Below are positions 1-8,154 of a stretch of DNA of 46,794 nucleotides, piece by piece. Position 1 is the stretch's first letter, and each line of letters begins with the position of its first letter. Origin of the DNA: Candidatus Saganbacteria bacterium (GTDB taxonomy: Bacteria > Margulisbacteria > WOR-1 > O2-12-FULL-45-9). The stretch covers positions 1 through 46,794 of the forward strand of contig JAFGDE010000001.1 of the NCBI GenBank assembly GCA_016932255.1. Direction: 5' to 3'. The translations under genes were made by a program, and so were the position numbers. Below the pieces are notes generated by a model. That model saw nothing but the letters and a program-made list of their open reading frames with translations, did no database searches and had not been told where the DNA came from.

Positions 1-1042
1 CGATGAACCCGGGCAGGCCTTTTTGCTTCTCTTCCCTAATAATAAAATCGCAAAAACCTTCTCCCGGCCCCTGCAGTTTCGGCCGGATCCCTGAAGTGTC
101 CGGACTGAGATCGGCCAATTCAATGAAAGGAAATAAAGACCGGGCCGCCAGATAAAAATCAGCAGCTTTATCCGGGTTGATATCATAGGTCAAGGCATCC
201 CGTGGAATATACGTGGCATCCGGCCCCAGCCGCAATTCCCCCTGAAGATTAAAAGTGGCATGGACGCCCAGGCCGCTGCTCTTTTCCTGCGGCACGGGAT
301 AAACAAGGTGCTTGAGCCGCGACTTTTTGTTATTGCCGACGCTGAAGTAATCGCCTTTACAGGTCTTGATCTCGTAGTCTCTGATCCCGAGCAAAGCAGC
401 GATCCGGTCGGATTCCAGCCCGGCGCAGTTGATCAGCCGGCTGCTGAAAAAGGAAAAGCGTTCCCCGTCCGGATCGGTCACGGTCACGATATAACCGTCA
501 GCAGACCGCTCCAGCGCCGTGACAGTGGAAGCGCAGGACAGCTCTGCCCCGCCCTGTCTGGCTTTTTCATAATAAAATTTCATTAATGAATGGGCGTCAA
601 TGATGCCGGTGGACGGCGAATAAATGCCGGCAACCGCTGCGATATCAGGTTCAAGCTGTTTGACCTCAGCCTGGCTCAGCTTCTTAAGATCGGCAACTCC
701 GTTGCTCCGTCCCAGCTCAAATAATTGCTCCAGCCTGGGCAGTTCAGCCGCCGCTACCGCAGCAATGACCTTGCCGATGCGCTGATGAGGCAGGTCGTTC
801 TTCTGACAGATATCATAGAGCAGCCGCCTGCCCCTGACGCAAAGCCCGGCTTTGAGAGAACCGTTCGGATAATAAATACCGGCATGGATCACTTCGCTGT
901 TGCGGCTGCTGGTTTCCTGGCCGTAGGCCTCATGACGTTCAAGGATGAAGATCGAGCGCTTGTTATCCGCCAGAGCAGCAGCACAAGCCAGGCCGATAAC
1001 CCCTGCTCCGATTATCGTTATATCGACTTTTTCCAGGCTCAC
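1..1042 (-). CDS. lhgO: L-2-hydroxyglutarate oxidase-like FAD oxidoreductase (3' end cut off)
   Basis: Reading the minus strand from a GTG at 1042 gives an open frame to the window edge (about 347 residues; the family is usually 370-400, so the C-terminus is missing). The N-terminus has an FAD dinucleotide fold (ITIIGAGVIGLACAAAL) followed by the motif RNSEVIHAGIYYP, which is characteristic of the LhgO/YgaF branch of the DAO family. Family members oxidise L-2-hydroxyglutarate to 2-oxoglutarate and pass electrons to the quinone pool; that substrate is inferred here from family alone. The upstream ATG at 1050 runs into a stop after three codons, so GTG is the start. The gene is divergent from the membrane protein at 1102, with only about 60 bp between them. 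Confidence 0.8.
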   Translation of the reverse strand, partial: MSLEKVDITIIGAGVIGLACAAALADNKRSIFILERHEAYGQETSSRNSEVIHAGIYYPNGSLKAGLCVRGRRLLYDICQKNDLPHQRIGKVIAAVAAAELPRLEQLFELGRSNGVADLKKLSQAEVKQLEPDIAAVAGIYSPSTGIIDAHSLMKFYYEKARQGGAELSCASTVTALERSADGYIVTVTDPDGERFSFFSSRLINCAGLESDRIAALLGIRDYEIKTCKGDYFSVGNNKKSRLKHLVYPVPQEKSSGLGVHATFNLQGELRLGPDATYIPRDALTYDINPDKAADFYLAARSLFPFIELADLSPDTSGIRPKLQGPGEGFCDFIIREEKQKGLPGFI

Positions 1043-1064
1043 AATAGCATTATTTTAGCAAAGA

Positions 1065-1093
1065 TTGACACTCCCAGCCAGTGGTGGCAGAAT
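1065..1093 (+). promoter_or_regulatory. Candidate promoter for the 1102 membrane protein
   Basis: TTGACA (1065-1070), 17-nt spacer, CAGAAT (1088-1093, 4/6 to consensus). The expected transcription start is near 1100, so an mRNA would begin almost at the ATG at 1102. This is weaker than the similar promoters listed below. Confidence 0.4.
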
Positions 1094-1101
1094 ATGACCA
1101 T

Positions 1102-1794
1102 ATGCTGGACCGCTCAGCCAAGGTCTTTATCGGGATGTTGGTCCTTTTCTGTCTGCTGGTCATCTGGCTTAACTGCCAGCCGGTCCAATTGGCCCGGCCG
1201 GAACAACAAGCCTTGCTCTCCTGGCCGATCGCTCTAATGACCGTAACCATGGGCTGGCTGGGTTATTTTCTTTCACGCAAGCTCGACATCCCTGATCTGT
1301 TCGACAAAAATGTCAGCACAAAATGCCGTTTCATCATGCCGGCTTTGATCGGCATTGGTTTTGGCATGGTCCTGGCACTGCTTGATGTGATCTTTAAACT
1401 GCCGGCTGATCTTAATATCGCCTGGCCCTATTCTGTCCCTTATTACCTGCAGGGCGCGATCTTTGCTGACATCCAGCACTTCTTCCCTATTGTATTTCTG
1501 GTCTGGCTGGTCTCCAGCCTGATCATGAAAGGCCGCTGGCAGGCCCGGATTTACTGGACAGCGGCCGTGCTTATCTCTCTGGTCGAGCCCCTGCAAATGA
1601 CCAGGCTGACCGCGACGGCGGGGCCGGTCGGAGCGTTCACTATCGTTCTGGCCGTTTATATCTTTGCGGTGAACTTCATGCAGGCAGTCTGTCTTAAGCG
1701 GGCGGGTTTTCTTTCGATGCTGTCGCTGCGGCTGGGCCAGTATCTCGTCTGGCACATCATTTGGGGAGCTTTACGCCTGCCCCTTATTTTCTGA
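1102..1794 (+). CDS. Polytopic membrane protein of unknown function
   Basis: A 230-residue, very hydrophobic protein with about six or seven membrane segments, beginning MLDRSAKVFIGMLVLF. I do not recognise the family. The conserved-looking polar positions inside the membrane (ADIQHFFP, SLVEPLQM and the C-terminal GQYLVWHIIWG) recall intramembrane hydrolases of the CPBP type, but the EExxxR signature of that family is absent, so no function is assigned. The frame is open from a GTG at 1081. I prefer the ATG at 1102 because the promoter at 1065-1093 would start transcription close to it; neither start has a clear Shine-Dalgarno sequence. The last 24 bp overlap the end of the convergent MFS gene. 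Confidence 0.65.
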   Translation: MLDRSAKVFIGMLVLFCLLVIWLNCQPVQLARPEQQALLSWPIALMTVTMGWLGYFLSRKLDIPDLFDKNVSTKCRFIMPALIGIGFGMVLALLDVIFKLPADLNIAWPYSVPYYLQGAIFADIQHFFPIVFLVWLVSSLIMKGRWQARIYWTAAVLISLVEPLQMTRLTATAGPVGAFTIVLAVYIFAVNFMQAVCLKRAGFLSMLSLRLGQYLVWHIIWGALRLPLIF

Positions 1795-3138
1795 GCCAGG
1801 CTGCTTCTGGCGGAACAACAGCTCGCGGGTCAACAAGCCCATCACCCTCAGGCCGGAAACATCATACAACAGCATCCGCCGCCTGACCGGCTCCACCGGC
1901 CTGACTTCCTTGACATTATAACGGATGAGGACCGCGGTAAAAATACGTCCGGCCGCAGACAGCAGCAGCAAGAGATAAAAGCTGTGGCCGAATAAGGCCG
2001 GCAAATGGTGGTAAAGATAGCCGCCGATTAGAGCGCCAAGGCCTAACCCGATCCCGGACAGGAAATTATAGTATGAGACACAACGCTCCCGCTTGGCCGA
2101 GACCACTGCATCATAAATAAAATTCGCAGTGGCCAGGTTAAAACCGGCCCAAACGATGCCGGCCAGCAGTTGGATCACTATTAAGTACCACATCCGCCGG
2201 GAGAATAACCAGAGCAGCGGCACCACCGCAATAAGAACGGCGTTGAGCAGGAATATCTTGCGGTTGCCGTAACGATCGGCAAACCCGCCCCAATACTGCT
2301 GGAAGACCAGCGTGGTAAAGACCGAGGCGCCGATGACCAGAGTAAAGCTGAAATAATCATAACCAAGGTCACGCAAAAGGTAGACCGCAAAGAAAGGCGA
2401 AACAAGCGCGACAAAAAAATTGAACATCGCGGCCAGAACGGAATATTTGGCAAAATTGCTGACAGGCAAGCGGCCGATGAACTGCAGAAAAGTGAACGAA
2501 TCCGTTTTTTTCACTTGCCAGGCCGGCTCATAAAGCCTGGAGATAAAGACCCAGGACAGGAACCTAGCCACAGCAGCAGCGGCCATCAGCAGAAAAAAGC
2601 CCCAAAAAAGCCCCGGCCCATGAAAGAAATGCAGCAGCAAACCGGCACAGAGCACTGCGGCGCTATAGACCAGACCGAGTGTTGTTCCCCGCCAACCGAA
2701 ATACTCCCCCCGTTTATTGGCCGGTATGTATTCAGAAACGAGTGAAGCCCAGGCCGGTGTCGCCAGCATGTTGACCGACGAGGTCAGGGTAAAGAGCAAG
2801 ATGAAGACAGGCACGCGCAGTTCAACGAAGAGGAACGGTATCAGGTAGGTCGGCAGCCAAAGCAGCGCAGCAGCCAAGACACATATCATGATGAAACGCT
2901 TGCGGGAACCCAGGCGCTGGGTCACGAACGAGGAATATATCTGTACGATCGAAACGAATGAATTGCGCACGAAGTTAAGCACGCCTATCCAAACGCTGCC
3001 CGCTCCCAGAAAAAGGGCCAACGGCGTAACAAATTGGTCGACAATCCCCATCTGGATGGCCGCAAAGAACCCGTCCCAGAAGGAATATTTCAGCGATAGA
3101 GGGTGGTCTTTGGGAATTTCTGGCGATAATGGTGCCAT
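1771..3138 (-). CDS. Major facilitator superfamily transporter
   Basis: A 455-residue protein with twelve predicted membrane helices and the MFS loop 2-3 region (TQRLGSRKRFIMICVL), with a second copy of the motif in the loop between helices 8 and 9 (GGFADRYGNRKIFLL). Length and two-fold layout are normal for a 12-TM MFS exporter or uptake carrier. Nothing in the sequence or the neighbours indicates the substrate. The ATG at 3138 has no Shine-Dalgarno sequence but has a -10 box exactly 6 nt upstream (see promoter 3145-3173), so the mRNA is probably leaderless. It is divergent from the DUF3298 gene and its 3' end overlaps the 1102 gene. Confidence 0.9.
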   Translation of the reverse strand: MAPLSPEIPKDHPLSLKYSFWDGFFAAIQMGIVDQFVTPLALFLGAGSVWIGVLNFVRNSFVSIVQIYSSFVTQRLGSRKRFIMICVLAAALLWLPTYLIPFLFVELRVPVFILLFTLTSSVNMLATPAWASLVSEYIPANKRGEYFGWRGTTLGLVYSAAVLCAGLLLHFFHGPGLFWGFFLLMAAAAVARFLSWVFISRLYEPAWQVKKTDSFTFLQFIGRLPVSNFAKYSVLAAMFNFFVALVSPFFAVYLLRDLGYDYFSFTLVIGASVFTTLVFQQYWGGFADRYGNRKIFLLNAVLIAVVPLLWLFSRRMWYLIVIQLLAGIVWAGFNLATANFIYDAVVSAKRERCVSYYNFLSGIGLGLGALIGGYLYHHLPALFGHSFYLLLLLSAAGRIFTAVLIRYNVKEVRPVEPVRRRMLLYDVSGLRVMGLLTRELLFRQKQPGSENKGQA

Positions 3139-3144
3139 ATCTTC

Positions 3145-3173
3145 ATTATCTCAACTTCAACGGAATAATTCAA
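3145..3173 (-). promoter_or_regulatory. Promoter of MFS gene, leaderless spacing
   Basis: On the minus strand: TTGAAT (3173-3168), 17-nt spacer, GATAAT (3150-3145), then exactly 6 nt (GAAGAT) before the ATG at 3138. The predicted transcription start coincides with the start codon. Confidence 0.6.
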
Positions 3174-3209
3174 TCGAACCTTCTATCATTATCCATTGAC
3201 ATTTCCCGA

Positions 3210-3238
3210 TTGACAGACAAGAACAGCAATGTAAGAAT
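3210..3238 (+). promoter_or_regulatory. Promoter of DUF3298 gene, leaderless spacing
   Basis: TTGACA (3210-3215), 17-nt spacer, AAGAAT (3233-3238), then 6 nt (TGGACC) to the ATG at 3245. A second TTGACA lies at 3196-3201. There is no room for a ribosome-binding site after the predicted transcription start. Confidence 0.55.
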
Positions 3239-3244
3239 TGGACC

Positions 3245-3895
3245 ATGAAACGGCAGCAAGTGATCCTGGCCTTGGCGACCGTAATCACCGGTGCCACTAT
3301 ACTGATACTGGCCTTCTATGTCTTTCCTGAATACCGCAACCAGAACTTGCTGATCGATTCAGGAGACCTGATCATCGACATCAAATATCCGCTGACTGGG
3401 CAAACAGCGATCGATAATGACATTAAAGCTTTCATCAATGAAAATGTCCGCAAGGTCAAACAATTACCGCCCTCTCCCGCTAATGACCCGCGCAACTGGA
3501 AGAACGAACTGTATATCACTTATGACAAGCCTTATATTAACCCTAAATATGTCAGTCTTGTTTTTTATGTCATGGTCTACAGCGGTGGAGCCCACCCCAA
3601 TACGATTGTAGTGACAAAGAACTACGATAAAAGGACCGGCCGCCAACTTAGGCTCTCCGATATCATCTCGACGGGCAAGGAGCAGCTGCGCGCCATGATA
3701 AAAAGTAAGCTTTATCAATCACTTGATCAGCCAAACGTCAAATGGGTGCGCCAGGGTGTTGACGCTAGCGACCTCGAGACGTTCAGCTTCAACCTGTTCT
3801 CCATCACTTTCTATTTCTCCCAGTATGAAGTTGCGCCTTACGCAAATGGTATCCAGAAGGTAAATTTCAGCTTGAAAGCCCTGCAGCCAGATTAA
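3245..3895 (+). CDS. Membrane-anchored DUF3298 (RsiV-like) domain protein
   Basis: 216 residues: an N-terminal membrane anchor (about residues 6-28) and an extracytoplasmic DUF4163/DUF3298 module. The signatures are SGGAHPNT near residue 117 and the C-terminal FYFSQYEVAPYANGIQKV. This fold occurs in RsiV-type anti-sigma factors and in secreted proteins of unknown role. There is no cytoplasmic anti-sigma domain here (only a few residues precede the anchor), and no ECF sigma gene is adjacent, so RsiV function is not supported. The gene is followed 37 bp later by the DEAD-box helicase, which has its own promoter. Confidence 0.85.
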   Translation: MKRQQVILALATVITGATILILAFYVFPEYRNQNLLIDSGDLIIDIKYPLTGQTAIDNDIKAFINENVRKVKQLPPSPANDPRNWKNELYITYDKPYINPKYVSLVFYVMVYSGGAHPNTIVVTKNYDKRTGRQLRLSDIISTGKEQLRAMIKSKLYQSLDQPNVKWVRQGVDASDLETFSFNLFSITFYFSQYEVAPYANGIQKVNFSLKALQPD

Positions 3896-3920
3896 GCTCT
3901 GATTTTCCCTAAGAAAGTGC

Positions 3921-3926
3921 TATAAT
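3921..3926 (+). promoter_or_regulatory. -10 box of DEAD-box helicase gene, leaderless spacing
   Basis: A perfect TATAAT ends 6 nt before the ATG at 3933. The intervening TGGAGA contains a GGAGA that would be too close to the ATG for a normal Shine-Dalgarno sequence. No good -35 box is visible 17 nt upstream. Confidence 0.55.
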
Positions 3927-3932
3927 TGGAGA

Positions 3933-5156
3933 ATGAACGAACAAAATAACCATCCTTCATTTTACGGCCTGGGCCTGGCGCCGAGCCTTATGGAACTGCT
4001 TGACCGTCTTAAATTCAGGACCCCGACGCCAATCCAGTATAAGGCCATCCCCGTCGGGCTCGAAGGCCAGGATATCATCGGTATCGCCCAAACCGGTACA
4101 GGCAAGACCATGGCCTTTGGCCTGCCAATGATCCAGCAGCTGTCAAAAACCAAAGGCCGCGGCTTGATCCTGGTGCCGACCAGGGAACTGGCCTTGCAGG
4201 TTGACGAGGCCCTGCATAAGGTAGCGCAGACCATGAATATGCGCAGCGCCGTCCTGATCGGCGGAGCTTCGATGAATAACCAGGTCAGGGATCTGCGCCG
4301 CCATCCCAGGCTGATCATTGCCACTCCCGGACGGCTGATCGACCATCTGGGACAGCGTACACTGAAACTCACTGATATAGAGATCCTGGTCCTGGACGAA
4401 GCTGACCGCATGCTGGATATGGGCTTCGCGCCGCAGATCGAGCGCATTCTTCAGCATGTCCCCAAGGAACGGCAAACCATGCTATTCTCCGCGACCATGC
4501 CGGAAAAGATCGTCCAGATCGCTGCCCAATACATGAAATTGCCGGTCAGCGTGGAGATAGCCAAATCAGGCACTGCGGCCAAAGATGTTATCCAGGAATT
4601 GTTCATTGTCAAGCGCGATGAAAAAAGCCAGCTGCTGGTCAAACTGCTGGAGCAGTACCGCGGCACAGTGCTGATCTTTGCCAGGACCAAACGCGGCGCT
4701 TCCAGGATCACTCGGGGTCTGCGCCGGCTTAACTTCAACGCGGCTGAGATACATTCCGACCGCTCGCTTAACCAGCGGCGCCAGGCCCTTGAAGGTTTTA
4801 AAAGCGGCCGTTTCCGCATCCTTGTAGCAACGGATATAGCCGCCCGCGGCATCGATGTCAAGGGCATCGAGCTTGTCATCAATTACGACTTGCCGGATGA
4901 TACAGAGAACTATGTGCACAGGATCGGCCGTACCGGCCGGGCCGGCCAAGAGGGCTTGGCTATTTCCTTTGCCACACCCGACCAGCGCGGTGAGGTGGCA
5001 GCTATCGAAAGTCTGATGCGTGTCGCCTTGCCCATTAGCCGGCATCCGGATCTGAGCCACGCTGAGTTCGAATCGCCCAAGGTCATGAGCTTTAAACCCC
5101 GGCCCAGGTTCGGCCGGGCGCGTTCCCGCGGCAGCCGGCGCGGCAGGAGAAGGTAA
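3933..5156 (+). CDS. DEAD-box ATP-dependent RNA helicase (RhlE-like)
   Basis: 407 residues carrying the complete DEAD-box core in order: Q motif (FRTPTPIQYKAIP, about 28-40), motif I AQTGTGKT, Ia PTRELALQ, GG, TPGR, motif II DEAD, motif III SAT, motif V ATDIAARGID and motif VI HRIGRTGRAG. It ends in a short Arg/Gly/Ser-rich basic tail as in RhlE proteins, an unspecific RNA-binding extension. Such helicases unwind short duplexes during ribosome assembly or mRNA decay. The ATG is preceded by a perfect -10 box at leaderless distance. The Cache-domain gene follows 8 bp later and is probably co-transcribed. Confidence 0.97.
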   Translation: MNEQNNHPSFYGLGLAPSLMELLDRLKFRTPTPIQYKAIPVGLEGQDIIGIAQTGTGKTMAFGLPMIQQLSKTKGRGLILVPTRELALQVDEALHKVAQTMNMRSAVLIGGASMNNQVRDLRRHPRLIIATPGRLIDHLGQRTLKLTDIEILVLDEADRMLDMGFAPQIERILQHVPKERQTMLFSATMPEKIVQIAAQYMKLPVSVEIAKSGTAAKDVIQELFIVKRDEKSQLLVKLLEQYRGTVLIFARTKRGASRITRGLRRLNFNAAEIHSDRSLNQRRQALEGFKSGRFRILVATDIAARGIDVKGIELVINYDLPDDTENYVHRIGRTGRAGQEGLAISFATPDQRGEVAAIESLMRVALPISRHPDLSHAEFESPKVMSFKPRPRFGRARSRGSRRGRRR

Positions 5157-5164
5157 ATATCATC

Positions 5165-5965
5165 ATGAAAAAGTCAGCCATCGCCTATTTATTATTGATC
5201 CTGATGCTGATACCAGTCTCAGCCATGTCCACCCCGCCAAGCAATCCGCTCCAGGCCTTGCAGGCGAAAGTCGAGATGGAACTCAACTCAATGGACATCG
5301 ACCTGTCCCAGCTGGCTAGGGACCTGACCGGCCAGGCCCTTGCCGCGCCGGAGAATAATACAACTTTGTTCAATCTTTATAATTCCCACCCCTCGGTCAT
5401 CGATGTCGTGATACTGGACAAGGAGGGCACGATCCTGATGGTCCAGCCGACCAAATATCAGTCAGCGGTCGGCAGGAACATCAGCGATCAGGAGCATTTC
5501 CGCCAGCTGCAAAGGATGAACAATCCGGTCATGAGCGAACTGTTCAAGACCGTTGAGGATTTTCACGCGGTCTCACTGGCCTATCCGATCATGGCCAGCG
5601 ACAACCTTGAGACGATCGGCTATCTCAGCCTGGTCTTCCAGCCGCAGGCCCTGGTCAGGCGTGCGGTCGAACAGGCTGGCATTGACACAAAGACCGTTGA
5701 GATCATGGCTTTGCAGGAGAACGGCCGGATCATCTATGACAAGGACATCATGCAGGTGGGCAACATGACCTTCTCCGCACCGGCTTACAAGGACTACCCA
5801 TCTCTGCTGGAACTGGCCAAGCGAATCGTCAACAACGACAGCGGCACAGGCACCTACGATTTCCCGACTTTGGGCGGCAAACAGGCCGTTCAAAAAGAAG
5901 CCGCCTGGACAACCGTTGGTTTGCATGGTACCGAATGGCGGCTGGTCATTGCCAGGGAGATCTAG
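5165..5965 (+). CDS. Secreted stand-alone Cache (PDC-like) sensor domain protein
   Basis: 266 residues with a cleavable Sec signal (MKKSAIAYLLLILMLIPVSAMS) and a double-Cache/PDC-type ligand-binding region. Typical features are a long N-terminal helix, then NSHPSVIDVVILDKEGTIL, GRNISDQEHFRQ and the LAYPI strand near residues 140-145. In most proteins this domain is the extracytoplasmic part of a chemoreceptor or kinase. Here it stands alone: no second membrane helix and no cytoplasmic effector follow before the stop. The Shine-Dalgarno AGGAGAAGG overlaps the end of the helicase gene. Ligand unknown; it may act with a separate membrane partner. Confidence 0.75.
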   Translation: MKKSAIAYLLLILMLIPVSAMSTPPSNPLQALQAKVEMELNSMDIDLSQLARDLTGQALAAPENNTTLFNLYNSHPSVIDVVILDKEGTILMVQPTKYQSAVGRNISDQEHFRQLQRMNNPVMSELFKTVEDFHAVSLAYPIMASDNLETIGYLSLVFQPQALVRRAVEQAGIDTKTVEIMALQENGRIIYDKDIMQVGNMTFSAPAYKDYPSLLELAKRIVNNDSGTGTYDFPTLGGKQAVQKEAAWTTVGLHGTEWRLVIAREI

Positions 5966-6060
5966 AAAATCAGGGACCGTCTTAAGTTCAGCAAAGAATT
6001 GCCACGGAAAGCAACGCCAGGCCTTGCTCTATTGGGCTTACGACTCAAGGTGGTTGTAAT

Positions 6061-6198
6061 ATGGACAAAAAGAGAGCTCAGCTGATTTGGGCAGCACTGG
6101 TCCTGTTAGTGATAATCTGCTTTGGCATTTTCATGGTCATCACTGTTCCTGAAGCCAACACGGTCGAAGAAGTACAGGAGTTGGAAGAGGTACAATAA
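6061..6198 (+). CDS. 45-residue single-span membrane peptide
   Basis: An ATG at 6061 opens a 45-codon frame: MDKKRAQLIW, one strong membrane helix (about residues 9-29), and an acidic tail ending in VEEVQELEEVQ. An AAGGTGG ribosome-binding site lies 8-9 nt upstream. The stop overlaps the start of the next gene by one base (TAATG), so the two are translationally coupled. The topology is probably N-in with the acidic tail outside. No family recognised; coupling and the good ribosome-binding site make it a likely real gene. Confidence 0.65.
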   Translation: MDKKRAQLIWAALVLLVIICFGIFMVITVPEANTVEEVQELEEVQ

Positions 6199-6476
6199 TG
6201 CCTAAAAAATACTGGTCAGGCAAGGTGACCAAGGAAAGCAATGCTCTGGACCTGGACAATGGCGTCTTCACCTGGAAGGACCCGAAAAGGATCGCCCGGT
6301 CATTAAAGCGCTCGGCACTAAGCAGCGGCCGGCGTAAAGCCAGGCCACTGCAGTCAGCCATGAGCATGCTCAATTTCTATATCAACCGGGCGGGCAAGAA
6401 CCTGCCCCAGAGCCGCTTGAACGTCCTGAACAAGGCCAAGGATGAGCTGAGGAAAGCTTTTAGCCGGAAGCGATAA
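6198..6476 (+). CDS. DUF3175 family protein
   Basis: 92 residues, basic, soluble. The sequence SNALDLDNGVFTWKDPKRIA, followed by SLKRSA and SAMSMLNFYINRAGKNL, is the DUF3175 signature over the full length. Function unknown; the family is usually a small cytoplasmic protein of this length. It starts on the stop codon of the 45-residue membrane peptide (1-bp overlap) and is followed 2 bp later by the Cys-rich membrane protein, so the three form one unit. Confidence 0.9.
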   Translation: MPKKYWSGKVTKESNALDLDNGVFTWKDPKRIARSLKRSALSSGRRKARPLQSAMSMLNFYINRAGKNLPQSRLNVLNKAKDELRKAFSRKR

Positions 6477-6478
6477 AA

Positions 6479-7000
6479 TTGGATAAAATCATCTGCTATG
6501 ACAACTATCCGCCCTTGTTCGCGCTCGCAGCGAACCTGGTGACCTTTGCTATTTATGCCCTGGGCGCTGTGATCCTGAGCGGTCTTGGCCCGCTCTACGC
6601 TGTTATCTTTCTGCTCTACTGCCTGGCCCTGGAAATCAGGCTAATGAAAAAGAGCTGTGTTGATTGTTATTACTACGGTAAGCTCTGTTTTTCCGGCCGG
6701 GGCTTGCTTTGCTCGCTTTTTTTGCGCCGGGGCGATCCCCAAAGGTTCCTGAGCAAACAGCTGGCCTGGCAACAGCTTATCCCTGACTTTTTATTGACCC
6801 TGGCGCCGCTCTGCGCCGGCATCGTCCTTTTCATTATGGACTTCAGCTGGACGCGGCTTGGCCTGATGGCCGCACTGCTTGTACTGGGCTTGCCTGTCAC
6901 GGGCTACATCCGGGGCTGCCTGGCTTGCCTGCACTGCAGGCAAAGGGGCCTGGGCTGTCCTGCTGCTGATCTTTTTAAACAGGGAGCGGGCTCAAGCTGA
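6479..7000 (+). CDS. Cys-rich integral membrane protein
   Basis: 173 residues starting at TTG 6479 (MDKIICYDNYPP), 2 bp after the DUF3175 stop. There are four membrane segments: two before and two after a cytoplasmic-looking Cys-rich loop (CVDCYYYGKLC, about 60-70, with a further Cys near residue 80). A second Cys group lies at the C-terminus (RGCLACLHCRQRGLGC). The paired CxxC arrangement suggests a metal or iron-sulfur site or structural disulfides; I cannot assign a function. The end is separated by 29 bp from the convergent Ntn hydrolase gene. Confidence 0.7.
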   Translation: MDKIICYDNYPPLFALAANLVTFAIYALGAVILSGLGPLYAVIFLLYCLALEIRLMKKSCVDCYYYGKLCFSGRGLLCSLFLRRGDPQRFLSKQLAWQQLIPDFLLTLAPLCAGIVLFIMDFSWTRLGLMAALLVLGLPVTGYIRGCLACLHCRQRGLGCPAADLFKQGAGSS

Positions 7001-7029
7001 GCTAATGATCCGATCAGGCCAAATAACGG

Positions 7030-8109
7030 CTATCTCGCCGTCAGATCTGTGACCTGCTCCTGTCCCGCAGCCATGTTATAAGCAGCTGCTTGCAACGGAT
7101 CGACTTTTGTCAGGTCGATCATTCTCATGGCCGCGTTATCATATGTTGTAAAATAAAACACCTTATTCTTCAGGTCCCTGAAGGTCGTCCACTGCGTCCA
7201 TTCACTGTAGATCTCTTTTCCGGAAGCGTCCCTGTCGATCGCCAGCCCCTTCGGGATATCGACATTGTTCATAATATGGCGACAGAGCTTAAGCGCTCCG
7301 GCCGCGTCTTTCGGCCGGTCAGCAAATTGGGTCAGCACGGCGATCTTAACGAATCTGCCGGGCGGCGTGATATCGCCGGGCAGGCCTATCATGCCGCTGC
7401 CATGCCCCATCGGCTTGAGCTGGACGCCGGCATAATCGGCTGCCGGGGGCTGCTCCGGTTGCATGGCGATATAGTTGCGCAGGTTGGTCAGGTGCCAGGG
7501 GAACTCAGGCGCATTAGTCATAACGCCGAGCGGATTGTCATAAACATTGACCCTGCCGTTATCGAACTCAACCACGACACATTTACCTGAAGCGTCATAG
7601 ACCGCGAAATGCATCGGCGGCACCTGTTTCATCTGCGGTATATAAAGGCCGTAAATCTCAACATCTTTCAGCGCTGCCTTGACCTGATCCACGCTGGAAA
7701 AGTTGCTCAGAACCCAGGAACCGAGAAACATATGGGCCAGGGCTTTAGCATTCCCCCCCCTGGGCACGGTCGGCCACTGCATTGTGCTATCATACCAGAG
7801 AGCGCTGAAAGCCAAGCCAGCTTCGTTCATGCCGTCAAAGACCGCGTCGCTGTCATCAAAAGCATCGATACCGACAAAAGTGTATTTACCCTGCCAGGTC
7901 AAGCCCTGAGAATTATCCGGCGCCGGGCTGGCAAACGTCCTGCCCCTGGGCACGACCGCGACCTTTGACTCCACATCGTAACCAAATTCCATCGTTCTTG
8001 AAGTGATAACGGTCCCATCCCCAGCCGTGACATTAAAGACAGTACAAGCCATGACATTAGCGGCAGACAAGATAACGACCAAAAAAGCGGTAATAATATT
8101 TTTTGACAT
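7030..8109 (-). CDS. Choloylglycine hydrolase-type Ntn hydrolase, secreted
   Basis: 359 residues. A signal peptide (about 1-21, ending VMA) is followed directly by Cys22 in CTVFNVTAGDG. Cleavage there would expose the N-terminal nucleophile Cys of the linear amide C-N hydrolase (CBAH/penicillin V acylase) family. Other family residues are present: Arg in SRTMEF, NEAGL, and Asn in VMTNAPEFPWHLTNLRNY. The family hydrolyses amide bonds of bile acid conjugates, penicillin V or N-acyl homoserine lactones. In a free-living host bile salts are unlikely, so the substrate is open. AGGGAG lies upstream of the ATG. It follows the GH65 gene in the same direction with 43 bp between. Confidence 0.88.
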   Translation of the reverse strand: MSKNIITAFLVVILSAANVMACTVFNVTAGDGTVITSRTMEFGYDVESKVAVVPRGRTFASPAPDNSQGLTWQGKYTFVGIDAFDDSDAVFDGMNEAGLAFSALWYDSTMQWPTVPRGGNAKALAHMFLGSWVLSNFSSVDQVKAALKDVEIYGLYIPQMKQVPPMHFAVYDASGKCVVVEFDNGRVNVYDNPLGVMTNAPEFPWHLTNLRNYIAMQPEQPPAADYAGVQLKPMGHGSGMIGLPGDITPPGRFVKIAVLTQFADRPKDAAGALKLCRHIMNNVDIPKGLAIDRDASGKEIYSEWTQWTTFRDLKNKVFYFTTYDNAAMRMIDLTKVDPLQAAAYNMAAGQEQVTDLTAR

Positions 8110-8133
8110 TTACGGCACGCTCCCTTTTAAAAT

Positions 8134-8154
8134 GATCCGGGACCGGTCCTGATC
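8134..8154 (-). terminator. Possible terminator behind the GH65 gene
   Basis: A 10-bp perfect palindrome GGACCGGTCC (8140-8149) is flanked by GATC repeats and, on the minus strand, followed by ATTTT. It overlaps the GH65 stop codon. The U-run is short, so this is a weak candidate. Confidence 0.25.

Noticed and set aside
3245-3895. Anti-sigma factor RsiV
   Set aside because: No cytoplasmic sigma-binding region and no adjacent ECF sigma gene.
5966-6060. Possible riboswitch (cyclic di-GMP-like words) before the 45-residue peptide
   Set aside because: ACGGAAAGC and CAACGCC resemble parts of such aptamers, but the conserved core and pairing cannot be completed.
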